From positions 1 through 64,000 of the forward strand of contig NZ_BOSI01000008.1 in assembly GCF_018403265.1 (NCBI RefSeq): a stretch of DNA of 64,000 bases, given 5' to 3'. Source of the DNA: Paenibacillus sp. J31TS4. GTDB taxonomy: Bacteria > Bacillota > Bacilli > Paenibacillales > NBRC-103111. The position numbers were made by a program, and so were the translations under genes. Positions 1 to 8,247 of the stretch are shown piece by piece (the stretch's first letter is position 1; every line of letters begins with the position of its first letter). The notes under the pieces were generated by a model, which saw nothing but the letters and a program-made list of their open reading frames with translations, was not told where the DNA came from and made no database searches.

Positions 1-203
1 ATGCCAGGCGACACTCTCAACTATCCGGTCTTAGCTCACGTTTCCGTGAGTTATCCCGATCTTATGGGCAGGTTGCCTACGTGTTACTCACCCGTCCGCC
101 GCTAAGCATCAGAGAAGCAAGCTTCTCGTTAGCTCCGCTCGACTTGCATGTATTAGGCACGCCGCCAGCGTTCGTCCTGAGCCAGGATCAAACTCTCCAT
201 AAA
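1..203 (-). rRNA. rrs: 16S ribosomal RNA, 5' end (partial)
   Basis: The complement carries the universal 16S start AGAGTTTGATCCTGGC (181-196), followed by the V1 stem region and the conserved block around ACGGGTGAGTAACACGTAGG (76-95). Only the first 200 or so bases are in the window; the gene runs off the left edge, so the operon is transcribed leftwards. The text after the conserved block (GTAGGCAACCTGCCC and GATCGGGATAACT) resembles Paenibacillus 16S. The mature 5' end is placed by analogy and may be off by a few bases. Confidence 0.97.
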
Positions 204-324
204 AGTGCCCCAAGACCCGAAGATCTTGAAACGTTTTAAAGAAAGAGCGATTCGCTCATTTGTTCAAACAGTTGCAATGGGTTCGAAAACCGCACTGCGC
301 TGGCTTAATTTACTCACTCGTTGT

Positions 325-342
325 TCAGTTTTCAAAGGGCAT
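325..342 (-). promoter_or_regulatory. rrn leader boxA-like antitermination site
   Basis: On the complement the leader reads TGCCCTTTGAAAACTGAA, close to the boxA element found in Bacillales rRNA leaders (CTTTGAAAACT core). It lies between the tandem rrn promoters and the 16S start, where Nus-factor antitermination complexes load. Confidence 0.7.
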
Positions 343-386
343 TTGGTGTTTCGTTTGTTCATCGCCTCGTTATCAGCGACTCTTAT

Positions 387-415
387 ATACTATCATATCC
401 GTTCGTCGGTTGCAA
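387..415 (-). promoter_or_regulatory. rrn promoter P2
   Basis: The complement shows -35 TTGCAA (410-415) and -10 TAGTAT (387-392) with a 17-base spacer, about 180 bases upstream of the 16S start. This is the proximal member of a tandem pair, the usual arrangement for Bacillales rRNA operons. Confidence 0.75.
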
Positions 416-493
416 GCTTTTTTTTTTAATTTCTTTTTGAGCTTGCTTGTCCGGCTCTCTGTATGCAACCGGCCGTCCGAAGCGGCGAAATCT

Positions 494-523
494 AATTTAC
501 CATGGACCGTGGACTTGTGTCAA
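494..523 (-). promoter_or_regulatory. rrn promoter P1
   Basis: A consensus -35 TTGACA (518-523) and -10 TAAATT (494-499), spaced by 18 bases, lie immediately after the stop codon of the YgxA-like gene on the same strand. No terminator is visible between that gene and this promoter, so read-through into rrn is possible. Confidence 0.7.
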
Positions 524-537
524 GCTTTGTTGAAAAA

Positions 538-1110
538 TTATTTAACATAGCGAATTTCCGCTTCTTCTGTCAGCGAATCGGTACCAAGCGAAAGCCGGTG
601 AATCAAAGACTTCTGCACCATCTTACCGAGCAGCTGTCCCCAATCGATCGGCAAGCCGCCAAGCGCAGGTTGACTCTGCAATTCCTCTATCGTCCATCCC
701 TGCTGGCGGCTCCGAAGGAGCCTGAGCAGCGGCTCGCAGCACAGCTCCATTTTGGACATAACGGCAAATTCGCATGCAAGCAAAATCAGCTGGATCCTCT
801 GCTCGATTGTTTCCGAGCTGAACATCAGCTCTTCATACATCTTATAGACGCCTGGATTGACTCGCTTGGCCTGCTCCCAAAGGGTAACCTCCGGCAGTTC
901 TCCTTGTTCGAGAATGACAATCCTAGCCCAATGGTGCAGGGCAGACTCGATGGAGCTGTAAGCATCGAGCAATTGCTCGTGAAGGAAACATTCTTTGGCG
1001 AGCAAATACTTGCGGAGAAACTTGGAGAACTCGAGCAGAAGCGCCTGTTCTTTGTCCATCGTGACAAGATCTCCGTTGAACCCGCTGTCCGGGAATGCGA
1101 ATGATTCCAC
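538..1110 (-). CDS. YgxA-family protein lacking the N-terminal nucleotidyltransferase domain
   Basis: A 190-residue all-helical protein that resembles the C-terminal part of YgxA, a protein encoded next to rrnD in Bacillus subtilis. The region around ESALHHWARIVILEQGELPEVT and VYKMYEELMFSSE matches the YgxA pattern of a helical domain followed by a winged-helix-like tail. Full YgxA proteins are about 290 residues with an N-terminal nucleotidyltransferase-like domain. Here that domain is absent: a TGA stop is in frame directly before the GTG start, and only about 170 bases separate it from ygzB. The start has a plausible GGGAGAG ribosome site. Function is unknown; it could be a stable short form or a decaying gene. 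Position next to rrn, ygzB and perR supports the family call. Confidence 0.75.
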   Translation of the reverse strand: MESFAFPDSGFNGDLVTMDKEQALLLEFSKFLRKYLLAKECFLHEQLLDAYSSIESALHHWARIVILEQGELPEVTLWEQAKRVNPGVYKMYEELMFSSETIEQRIQLILLACEFAVMSKMELCCEPLLRLLRSRQQGWTIEELQSQPALGGLPIDWGQLLGKMVQKSLIHRLSLGTDSLTEEAEIRYVK

Positions 1111-1285
1111 TAGTCATCTCTCCCTACCTAACGTAAGAAGCCTGCACGCACGCGCAATCTTCCTTGTCACCCTCGTCCCACTTCTATATAATGAAAATGA
1201 TTCGACGGCGGTTTATGAAGAGAATTCTACATTCCGTGACGGTTTCCTGCCTTGCGGATGATTTTGTACAGAAAGAAGTTGGACC

Positions 1286-1639
1286 ATGATGCTATTGAAA
1301 TCCAGCAAAGTGAATGAATTCCGGCTATGGGGGCTGCTGCTTACCATGTTCGGCCTCCTTCTGATGATTGTCGGCCTGGCCGGCATCGTCTTTCAATGGG
1401 GCGTCGCCGGGAAAATTATGGCCGCGATCTTTTTCGTCCTCGGCACCATTAGTATTGTTTGCAGCATGGGAGTTTATTTCTGGGCAGGGATGATGTCCAC
1501 CAGCGCTTACCCGCTGGAGTGTCCGGAATGCGGCAAAATGACCAAAATGATCGGGAAGACGGATCGCTGCATGTTCTGCAAAACCATCCTTACCGTGGAT
1601 CCCAAGCACAAGCCGGAGACCGCGGTCGAAGAAGCCTAG
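1286..1639 (+). CDS. ygzB: YgzB family membrane protein (UPF0295, DUF2614)
   Basis: A 117-residue protein with two membrane helices (about residues 14-36 and 43-68) followed by a cytosolic zinc-ribbon-like tail. The tail carries two Cys pairs, CPECGK near residue 79 and CMFC near residue 95. Hydrophobic pattern, length and the YFWAGM stretch match the YgzB family of Bacillales. Molecular role is unknown. In Bacillus subtilis the gene also sits between perR and ygxA, and that context is kept here, though ygzB is convergent with the glycosidase gene between it and perR. It ends just before a strong bidirectional terminator. Confidence 0.9.
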   Translation: MMLLKSSKVNEFRLWGLLLTMFGLLLMIVGLAGIVFQWGVAGKIMAAIFFVLGTISIVCSMGVYFWAGMMSTSAYPLECPECGKMTKMIGKTDRCMFCKTILTVDPKHKPETAVEEA

Positions 1640-1666
1640 CTCCTTCGCAAAAACTCGAGAACGACC

Positions 1667-1696
1667 AAAAAGCCCATCGCAACCGATGGGCTTTTT
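1667..1696. terminator. Bidirectional intrinsic terminator
   Basis: A perfect 13-base-pair stem (AAAAAGCCCATCG and its complement) with a CAAC loop lies between the converging ygzB and GH18 genes. It gives a poly-U tract on both strands. Confidence 0.9.
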
Positions 1697-1761
1697 GCTG
1701 TGAGCAGGTATTGCCAGTCCGTTAGCTAGCTGCAGGCTTGCCGTGGCGCCGCCGTAAGCCG

Positions 1762-3510
1762 TTACGGAAGCTTGGTCATCGTGTCGCGGATCACCGGCCA
1801 AATATCGGGCGTCTCGAATCCCCGGCTCCAACTGGCAATCCCGGCAAGGTCGAATTTCTTGACAAGCTCCGCCCTCCTCTTCATCGATGCGGCGTTCTCG
1901 ATCCATATTTTGATCGTCTTGTCGTCCTCCGTATACTGGACGTAATCCTGACCCGTCTCGGACTGAAGCTCCGGCTTCAACTTCTTCTCCTCGATCAGCT
2001 TCTGTATCGTCTCCATGGAGACAGCCTTGGAAGTCACCTTGCGTTTGCCGTCCACCGTTTGTTCCGTCCAGATGCGGGTATAATAAGGAACGCCAAGAAG
2101 GAGCTTGGAGGCCGGAACGCCATCCTCCTTCATGATCTTGTCGATCCCCTTCTCCACCCAGGGAAGGGAAGCAACCGAGCCTGCCGTAGGGCTGGTAGCC
2201 CAATGCTCGTCGTACGTCATGACCATCATATAGTCGACTACCTGGCCGATGGCTTCTCGGTCCAAGAACAGCGAGTAAGTCTCGGAGCCGTCCTTGACCG
2301 TAACGTCGATCGAGACAACCAGTCCCTGCTCATGAAGCAGGGGAGCCAGTTCCCGCATGAACTGCACCATATTCTCCTTGTCCTTCAGATACACATTCTC
2401 AAAATCGACGTTAATGCCCTGGATGCCGTACATCTGAGCATAGCTCACCAGCTGCATGATCATCTTCATCCGCTTGTCATAGGTAGCTAACGCTTCGGAT
2501 GTTTGTTTGGGCTCGAAGCCGTTGCTGAAGAGCGCCCATACCTGATATCCCCGGTCATGCGCCCATTTCACTACCCCTGCATCGGCCATATTTTTAAGCG
2601 TGCCTTCTCCGTCCTCAAGGTGAAACCATTGGGGACTAATCACATTCAGGCCCGGCATGTCGCCGATTTTGGTTACATCGGGATTGCGTGAGGCCACCTG
2701 CTGCCACGTCAAGTTGATCTTGCCGCCAATCGGCTTCCAGGGAACGAACGGCTTCTTCTTCTCCGGAAGCGGAATCGTCTCTACGCGGTCGAGCACGGCA
2801 TCCTCTTTCTTCATATAACCGACGATCCCGCTGCTAAGCTGCACCCGGTACCAGCCTTCCTCCTCGCCCCAGATCATGAGAGACTCGCCCGACAAAACGT
2901 TGGCATAGACGGGCGACTTGACGGAGGGACCCTGGCGAAGCGCACGCGTCTTCTCCGGTTTATCTCCCGCTCTGCCGGCCTTGGCCCATTGGATCGTGTC
3001 TCCCGCCCTGCGGACGATCACCGCCCCCGTATCAGACGGTTCCTGAATATCCAGCGCATACAAATCCTTAAGAGGCTCGAGCGGGACCGTCACTACTCCC
3101 TGTACCTTCTCCACAGCCGTCCGGAGCTCGAACGGCTTCTCATTCACCATTGCCGTCAATTGGCTCGTTTTGAGCCTCACGACCTTATCGCTCGTCGTCA
3201 TAATGATCGATTGCGTAGCTTCCTCATACCGCATCGTCGGATCGATCGATCCTTTCAGGAAGGTAAAAGGAAGTTTAAGAGATTCCCCCGTCCCGGTAGC
3301 GGATTGCTCAAACAGCTGTCCTTTATATAGTACGGGCCGCTCCAATCCTCCCCAATCGGGAAGGACAAGCGTCCGATTCGGCCAAGCATAATAGCCCCAA
3401 ATGCCTAGGGCACTGACAAGCAGAATAAGGGCCAAACAAGTCCGGAGCAGTCTGCGCTTCCATCCGGAGGACGGAGGCCTGCCGGCTCTCGGGGTGTACA
3501 TGGGCTCCAT
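1762..3510 (-). CDS. Membrane-anchored GH18 glycosidase with SH3 domain
   Basis: A 582-residue envelope protein. An uncleaved signal anchor spans about residues 20-43. Next comes a region resembling the copper-amine-oxidase-N/stalk domain (about 60-165), a bacterial SH3 domain (about 185-240), and a GH18 barrel (about 260-580). The GH18 catalytic loop reads GINVDFENV, with the proton donor at Glu371, as in spore and cell-wall lytic enzymes of the YaaH/YdhD type. Such enzymes cleave N-acetylglucosamine linkages in peptidoglycan or chitin-like glycans. The anchor suggests peptidoglycan remodelling at the outer membrane face. Start: AAGGAAG ribosome site just upstream of the ATG. It lies downstream of perR but is separated by a terminator. 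Confidence 0.85.
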   Translation of the reverse strand: MEPMYTPRAGRPPSSGWKRRLLRTCLALILLVSALGIWGYYAWPNRTLVLPDWGGLERPVLYKGQLFEQSATGTGESLKLPFTFLKGSIDPTMRYEEATQSIIMTTSDKVVRLKTSQLTAMVNEKPFELRTAVEKVQGVVTVPLEPLKDLYALDIQEPSDTGAVIVRRAGDTIQWAKAGRAGDKPEKTRALRQGPSVKSPVYANVLSGESLMIWGEEEGWYRVQLSSGIVGYMKKEDAVLDRVETIPLPEKKKPFVPWKPIGGKINLTWQQVASRNPDVTKIGDMPGLNVISPQWFHLEDGEGTLKNMADAGVVKWAHDRGYQVWALFSNGFEPKQTSEALATYDKRMKMIMQLVSYAQMYGIQGINVDFENVYLKDKENMVQFMRELAPLLHEQGLVVSIDVTVKDGSETYSLFLDREAIGQVVDYMMVMTYDEHWATSPTAGSVASLPWVEKGIDKIMKEDGVPASKLLLGVPYYTRIWTEQTVDGKRKVTSKAVSMETIQKLIEEKKLKPELQSETGQDYVQYTEDDKTIKIWIENAASMKRRAELVKKFDLAGIASWSRGFETPDIWPVIRDTMTKLP

Positions 3511-3617
3511 AGGTCACTTCCTTCTAGCTGAGATCAGGGATAGCTAAATCGGTTACTACTAGAATCCTCTCCTACTCTATCGAAAGACGAACCATCCTCC
3601 TCTACTCGAGAAGGCAT

Positions 3618-3657
3618 AAAAAAAGACGCTGCCGCGGACAAGCCGCAGGCACGTCTA
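3618..3657 (-). terminator. Intrinsic terminator downstream of perR
   Basis: On the complement, GACGTGCC...GGCAGCGTC forms a GC-rich hairpin followed by seven Ts. It separates perR from the GH18 gene. Confidence 0.85.
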
Positions 3658-3706
3658 TTATAGCAACAAAGCTATCGAACGGAAACCAAATAATGGGAGA
3701 TTGCTG

Positions 3707-4141
3707 CTAGTGGGTCATCCGGCTCTGGCAATCCTTGCACACTCCATGCACGTCGAGCCTGTGGCCGCGGACTTGGAAGCCGGTCTCCACCGCCGCCGTA
3801 TGTTCAATCTCCGTCAAGGTAGGGAAATGGAAGTCCACGATCTTGCCGCATTGGTCGCATTGCGCATGATAATGACTCGACATATCCGCATCAAATCGGC
3901 TGGAGTTGTCTCCGAATGTCAGTTCGCGGACCAGTCCGGTTTCGATAAAGACTTTCAGATTGTTATATACGGTAGCGACACTCATGTTTGGAAACTTGTC
4001 TTCCAGCGCTCTATAGATGTCGTCGGCCGTCGGGTGGGAAGTAGCGTTCAGCAGATGGGACAAAATCGCATATCGCTGAGGCGTCATTCGGACACCGGAA
4101 TGCTTCAGCTTGCCCAATGCCTGTTCCAAACGGTTCGTCAT
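3707..4141 (-). CDS. perR: Peroxide-responsive Fur-family repressor PerR
   Basis: A 144-residue Fur-family regulator. The winged helix covers about residues 15-85, with the recognition region ATVYNNLKVF; the dimerization and metal domain follows. Two structural-zinc CxxC pairs are visible (CDQCGK and CKDCQ). The regulatory-site residues include an HYHAQC stretch and FDADMSSH, as expected for PerR, which represses peroxide-defence genes until His residues are oxidised by Fe and H2O2. The reading frame stays open to a GTG at 4192, but the ATG at 4141 has a GGTGGTGA ribosome site and gives the family length (Bacillus subtilis PerR has 145 residues). The link to ygzB and rrn matches Bacillus synteny. 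A consensus promoter lies upstream. Confidence 0.93.
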   Translation of the reverse strand: MTNRLEQALGKLKHSGVRMTPQRYAILSHLLNATSHPTADDIYRALEDKFPNMSVATVYNNLKVFIETGLVRELTFGDNSSRFDADMSSHYHAQCDQCGKIVDFHFPTLTEIEHTAAVETGFQVRGHRLDVHGVCKDCQSRMTH

Positions 4142-4235
4142 ATCGTCACCACCATTGCTTTTCAAAATTTCGTCTTCCTCGTTCTGGCGCACCGGCCCGC
4201 CGGATTGGCAGTTACCGGTTACAAGGTTACCCTTT

Positions 4236-4265
4236 ATTCTAAGCCCTCCCGTTTTCCTTTGTCAA
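4236..4265 (-). promoter_or_regulatory. perR promoter (sigma A type)
   Basis: TTGACA (4260-4265) and TAGAAT (4236-4241) are spaced by 18 bases on the complement. The -10 region, TTAGAATAAAGGGTA, only loosely resembles a Per box, so autoregulation is possible but not shown. Confidence 0.75.
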
Positions 4266-4310
4266 CGGCGGGCCGGCGTCCGGTGCTTGACCGCAAGCTC
4301 TAATGCAACG

Positions 4311-4336
4311 AAAAAAAAGCCGGTTGCCCGGCTTTA
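4311..4336 (-). terminator. Terminator after the gat operon and GNAT gene
   Basis: AAAGCCGG/CCGGCTTT hairpin followed by eight Ts on the complement; it overlaps the stop codon region of the GNAT gene. Confidence 0.85.
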
Positions 4337-4804
4337 ATTTTGCCCCGTAAGGCGGATCTCTTTGCGAAAATAGGTCAGGGAAATACCGGGTGCGATCGGA
4401 CGTTCCTCCGCTTTTCGGTAGCCGGCCTGCTCATAAAGCCGGACGGCCGGTTCATTCGCCGTGGCGGTCGATACCAAGAAGGCGGCAGCCCCCGTCTCTT
4501 TCTCCTCCACGAAACGAAGCAGCGCCCGGCCGATCCCCCGGCGGAAAAACCGGGGGCTGACCATAAGCCGGCAAATGGTGACGAGCCGTTCCTCCCGGGT
4601 GTAAGCGATCGCCCCCGCCAGCTCGCCATCCATCCGCACGCCAAAGAACTGCTCCTCCGAGCTCTGAAGCGCATCCAGCGTATCTGCAAGCGGCGGCAGG
4701 TCGGGGAAGCCGATCCGTTCGGCTTCCACCAAATAGGCCTGCATCTGAAGGGAGAGCAGCTCCAGCGCCGCATGACGGTCTTCGACCGGAATTGGGCTGA
4801 TCAT
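4334..4804 (-). CDS. GNAT family N-acetyltransferase
   Basis: A 156-residue protein covering one GNAT fold. The acetyl-CoA pyrophosphate loop is RRGIGRALLRF (about residues 87-97), preceded by the beta4 strand RLMVSPRFF; the C-terminal YEQAGYRKAEE motif is typical. It should transfer an acetyl group from acetyl-CoA to an amine, but nothing in the sequence fixes the substrate. It starts five bases after the gatB stop and lacks a strong ribosome site of its own, which suggests translational coupling as the last gene of the gat operon. Confidence 0.85.
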   Translation of the reverse strand: MISPIPVEDRHAALELLSLQMQAYLVEAERIGFPDLPPLADTLDALQSSEEQFFGVRMDGELAGAIAYTREERLVTICRLMVSPRFFRRGIGRALLRFVEEKETGAAAFLVSTATANEPAVRLYEQAGYRKAEERPIAPGISLTYFRKEIRLTGQN

Positions 4805-4809
4805 CGCGA

Positions 4810-6255
4810 CTACCGGTTCAGCGTCTCGACGATCAGCTTATTGACCAAGCCCGGGTTGGCCTTGCCCTTCGTTTCCTTCATGACCTGGCCGACCAGGAAG
4901 CCGACGGCTTTTTCTTTGCCGGCCCTGTAATCCTCAACGGATTGCGGATTGTTCGCCACGATCTGCTCGACAATGCCGCGGATCGCTCCTTCGTCGCTGA
5001 TCTGGACGAGGCCCTTCTCTTCGACGATCTGGGCCGGGGCTTTGCCAGTCTCGAGCATTTCCTTGAAGACGGTTTTCGCGATCTTGCCGCTAATCGTCCC
5101 TTTCTCGATCAGGCTGATCATCTCGCCCAACGCTTGTCCGGTCGTCTGGATGGCGCTCATCTCGAGATTGTTCTCGTTCAGATAGCGGAGCAGGTCGCCC
5201 ATGATCCAGTTGGAGACGGCTTTGGCGTCGGATGTATGCTGAAGGCTGTCCTCGAAGAAGTCAGCCAGCTCTTTGGACGAGGTCAGCACCTCGGCGTCGT
5301 AGGATGGTAGGCCGAGCACGCTCACATACCGGGCTTTCCGGGCGTCCGGCAGCTCGGGAATCGAAGCGCGAACGCGATTCATCCAGTCCTCTTCGATCTG
5401 TACTCGAACGAGGTCCGGATCGGGGAAGTACCGGTAATCGTGGGCCTCTTCTTTGCTGCGCATGGAGAGCGTCCGACCCTGGGCATCGTCCCAGCGCCGG
5501 GTCTCCTGCACAACCTTCTCTCCGCTGTCGAGGACGTCGGCCTGGCGGATCTCCTCGTATTCCAGCCCCTTCTGCACGCCGCGGAAGGAGTTCATGTTCT
5601 TCAGCTCCGCTTTGGTCCCGAATTCCTGCTGCCCAAACGGGCGAAGGCTGATGTTCGCATCGCAGCGGAGCGAGCCTTCCTCCATCTTGACGTCCGAGAC
5701 GTCGCAGTATTGCATGATCGCCCTCAGCTTCTCCAGATAGGCGCGTGCCTCCTCCGGCGAACGAAGATCAGGTTCCGAGACAATCTCGATAAGCGGCGTT
5801 CCTACACGGTTGAAATCGACGAGAGAGGCATATCCTCCGTCGACGTGCGTCAGCTTGCCCGCATCCTCCTCCAGATGGAGGCGGGTAATCCCGATCCGCT
5901 TGGTTTCGCCGTTCACCTCGATCTCGATCCAGCCATGCTCCCCGATCGGCTTGTCATACTGCGAAATCTGATAGGCCTTCGGCGAATCCGGATAAAAGTA
6001 GTTTTTACGGTCGAACTTGGTTTCGGTATTGATGGTGCAATTCAGCGCCATGGCGGCCTTCATCGCATATTCGACCGCCTGCCGGTTCAGCACCGGCAGA
6101 ACGCCTGGATGCCCCAAGCAAATGGGGCAGGTGTTCGTATTGGGCGGCGCCCCGAAGGAGGTGGCGCAGCCGCAAAAAATTTTGGACTTCGTGTGCAGCT
6201 CGACATGCACTTCCAGCCCGATCACCGTTTCGTATCGTTGGGATGTCGTTGTCAT
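4810..6255 (-). CDS. gatB: Asp-tRNA(Asn)/Glu-tRNA(Gln) amidotransferase subunit B
   Basis: A 481-residue GatB. The N-terminal kinase/cradle domain begins with [20 protein letters not shown]. The zinc-binding Cys residues are in CGCATSF and CPICLGHPG, and the C-terminal tail domain, which contacts tRNA, ends [15 protein letters not shown]. GatB activates the misacylated Glu or Asp with ATP; GatA supplies ammonia. Third gene of gatC-gatA-gatB, 17 bases after gatA, with an AGGAGAGGAG ribosome site. Length and motifs are standard. Confidence 0.98.
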   Translation of the reverse strand: MTTTSQRYETVIGLEVHVELHTKSKIFCGCATSFGAPPNTNTCPICLGHPGVLPVLNRQAVEYAMKAAMALNCTINTETKFDRKNYFYPDSPKAYQISQYDKPIGEHGWIEIEVNGETKRIGITRLHLEEDAGKLTHVDGGYASLVDFNRVGTPLIEIVSEPDLRSPEEARAYLEKLRAIMQYCDVSDVKMEEGSLRCDANISLRPFGQQEFGTKAELKNMNSFRGVQKGLEYEEIRQADVLDSGEKVVQETRRWDDAQGRTLSMRSKEEAHDYRYFPDPDLVRVQIEEDWMNRVRASIPELPDARKARYVSVLGLPSYDAEVLTSSKELADFFEDSLQHTSDAKAVSNWIMGDLLRYLNENNLEMSAIQTTGQALGEMISLIEKGTISGKIAKTVFKEMLETGKAPAQIVEEKGLVQISDEGAIRGIVEQIVANNPQSVEDYRAGKEKAVGFLVGQVMKETKGKANPGLVNKLIVETLNR

Positions 6256-6272
6256 CTGTACGCTCTCCTCTC

Positions 6273-7730
6273 CTACAGGCTCGGCCGCCGGGTGTGATGG
6301 TCGGTATGCTGTTCATAGGCGTGCGCTACCCGAAGCACGGTGGCTTCGTCCAGTGCTTTGCCGATAATTTGCAGCCCGATCGGCAGGCCGTCCGCCATGC
6401 CGCAGGGCACGCTGATGGCCGGGACGCCGGCAAGGCTGACCGGTATGGTCAAAATATCGTTCAAGTACATCGTGAGCGGATCCTCCACCTGCGAGCCGAT
6501 CCGGAAGGCCGGCGTCGGAGCGGTCGGTCCAATGATGACGTCGTAGTTGTCGAAGACGCGATCGAAGTCCTGTTTGATCAAAGTGCGGACCTTCTGCGCT
6601 TTCAAATAATAAGCGTCGTAATAACCGGAGCTGAGGGCATACGTGCCCAGCATGATGCGGCGCTTCACCTCCGGGCCGAAGCCCTCGCTGCGCGAGCGGG
6701 TGTACATCTCGAGCAGATTGTCGGCATTGGCCGTACGGACGCCGTAGCGGACCCCATCATAGCGGGCGAGATTCGAGGACGCCTCGGAAGAGGCGAGCAG
6801 ATAGTAGGCCGCCACTGCATATTCCGTGTGAGGCAGCGAGACCTCTTCCCATACCGCTCCCATGCCTTCGAGGACGCTCAGCGCTTCCCGAACCGCAGCC
6901 TTGACAGCCGGATCGACTCCTTCTCCAAGATATTCGCTTGGCACGGCGATCCGCAGTCCGGAGACATCACCGGTAAGGGAACTCAAATAATCCGGGATGT
7001 CCACCTGCGCGGAGGTCGAATCCATCGGATCGTGCCCGGCAATCGCCTGGAGCACATAAGCGGCATCTTCCACATTCTTCGTAATCGGTCCGATCTGATC
7101 GAGCGAGGAAGCGAAGGCGACCAGCCCGAACCGGGAGACGAGCCCGTAGGTCGGCTTAAGGCCGACGACGCCGCAGTAAGCGGCCGGCTGGCGGATGGAG
7201 CCACCGGTGTCGGAGCCGAGCGAAAAATAGACTTCTCCGGCTGCAACCGACGCCGCGGAGCCGCCGCTCGAGCCGCCCGGCACGAAGTCCAGGTTCCACG
7301 GATTAAAGGTAGGGTGGAAGCCCGAATTCTCGTTGGACCCGCCCATTGCAAACTCGTCCATGTTCAGCTTGCCGACCATGACCGCCTGCGCATCCTTCAG
7401 CTTGCGGACGACGGTGGCGTCATAGACGGCCGTGTAATTCTCCAGAAATTTGCTCGCGCATGTGGTAGGAAAGCCATCCGTGGCCATATTGTCCTTGATG
7501 CCGGCAGGCAGGCCGAACAGCAGGCCGCGCTCTCCTCCCTCGGCCAATACACCGTCGAGCTTGCGTGCCGCTGCGAGCGCTTCTTGTTCGTGTACCGACA
7601 GGAAAGCCCGCACTTTGCCGTCCACATCGCGGATGCGGTTGAGCGACTGCTCCACGAGCTCGGCGACGCTGTAATCTTTATTGACTAAACCGTTATGTAC
7701 TTGTTGAAGTGACTGATTAAGCAGTGACAA
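6273..7730 (-). CDS. gatA: Asp-tRNA(Asn)/Glu-tRNA(Gln) amidotransferase subunit A
   Basis: A 485-residue amidase-signature enzyme that releases ammonia from glutamine for GatB. The amidase signature ([14 protein letters not shown], about residues 150-165) and the downstream [15 protein letters not shown] block give the Ser-cisSer-Lys triad; the Lys lies in the GIKDNM stretch near residue 78. The start is TTG, backed by GGGAGG eight bases upstream. The gene lies between gatC and gatB in one operon. Bacillales without GlnRS or AsnRS rely on this complex for Gln-tRNA. Confidence 0.98.
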   Translation of the reverse strand: MSLLNQSLQQVHNGLVNKDYSVAELVEQSLNRIRDVDGKVRAFLSVHEQEALAAARKLDGVLAEGGERGLLFGLPAGIKDNMATDGFPTTCASKFLENYTAVYDATVVRKLKDAQAVMVGKLNMDEFAMGGSNENSGFHPTFNPWNLDFVPGGSSGGSAASVAAGEVYFSLGSDTGGSIRQPAAYCGVVGLKPTYGLVSRFGLVAFASSLDQIGPITKNVEDAAYVLQAIAGHDPMDSTSAQVDIPDYLSSLTGDVSGLRIAVPSEYLGEGVDPAVKAAVREALSVLEGMGAVWEEVSLPHTEYAVAAYYLLASSEASSNLARYDGVRYGVRTANADNLLEMYTRSRSEGFGPEVKRRIMLGTYALSSGYYDAYYLKAQKVRTLIKQDFDRVFDNYDVIIGPTAPTPAFRIGSQVEDPLTMYLNDILTIPVSLAGVPAISVPCGMADGLPIGLQIIGKALDEATVLRVAHAYEQHTDHHTRRPSL

Positions 7731-7757
7731 CGTCTTGTCCTCCCTTGTTCCGTCCTG

Positions 7758-8045
7758 TTATTCCAATACGGCCGGCACCTTGAACTGGCCGTCCTCTTCG
7801 TCGGGCGCGTTCAACATGACGCGGTCGATCGGCAAGGAAGGTCTCGCTTCGTCGTCCCGCATGACGTTGGCGACCGGAATGACGTGAGTGGTCGGCTCGA
7901 CATTCTCCGTGTCAAGCGCATTCAATTGCTCCGCGTACCGCAGAATCGCATTCAACTGCTCCGTGAACGTTTCCTTCTCCGCGTCGGTTAGATCAAGCCG
8001 GGCCAGCTTGGCCACGTGCTCGACATCATGGATCGAAATCGACAT
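7758..8045 (-). CDS. gatC: Asp-tRNA(Asn)/Glu-tRNA(Gln) amidotransferase subunit C
   Basis: A 95-residue GatC, the small subunit that wraps around GatA and links it to GatB. The N-terminal [12 protein letters not shown] and the C-terminal [14 protein letters not shown] are family hallmarks. The frame also has an ATG nine bases earlier (8054), but AAAGG then abuts the start. The ATG at 8045 has the ribosome site at proper distance and was preferred. Confidence 0.96.
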   Translation of the reverse strand: MSISIHDVEHVAKLARLDLTDAEKETFTEQLNAILRYAEQLNALDTENVEPTTHVIPVANVMRDDEARPSLPIDRVMLNAPDEEDGQFKVPAVLE

Positions 8046-8082
8046 AACTGGCATCCTTTCTTAACGAAAAATCATTCTTATC

Positions 8083-8111
8083 ATTATAGCTTAGTTGGTT
8101 TTTCAACTCAA
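8083..8111 (-). promoter_or_regulatory. gatCAB operon promoter
   Basis: TTGAGT (8106-8111) and a perfect TATAAT (8083-8088) with a 17-base spacer, about 40 bases upstream of the gatC start on the complement. Confidence 0.8.
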
Positions 8112-8190
8112 TTGGCAGGAACCGACATTTTTCTGTCGAAATTCTACGTTCTTATCCTTGCTCCGCTATCTGGCGGATGGGTCCCGGCAA

Positions 8191-8230
8191 CGGACAGAGG
8201 CCCGGTGCTGATCGCCCGGGCCTCTGTCCG
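8191..8230 (-). terminator. Strong hairpin after the CheB-CheR-kinase gene
   Basis: A near-perfect inverted repeat with arms CGGACAGAGGCCCGG and its complement, about 15 base pairs, lies 20 bases past the stop of the kinase fusion. No clear U-tract follows, so termination is likely but not certain. Confidence 0.6.
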
Positions 8231-8247
8231 TCCTAACTCCCGCTCGG

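Noticed and set aside
1325-2203. 292-codon minus-strand frame opposite ygzB and inside the GH18 gene
   Set aside because: It crosses the bidirectional terminator and has no ribosome site; both overlapping genes are well supported in other frames.
6243-7688. 481-codon open frame on the plus strand opposite gatA
   Set aside because: It is the antisense shadow of gatA, a gene with all family motifs; there is no ribosome site and the product is low-complexity Arg/Asp-rich.
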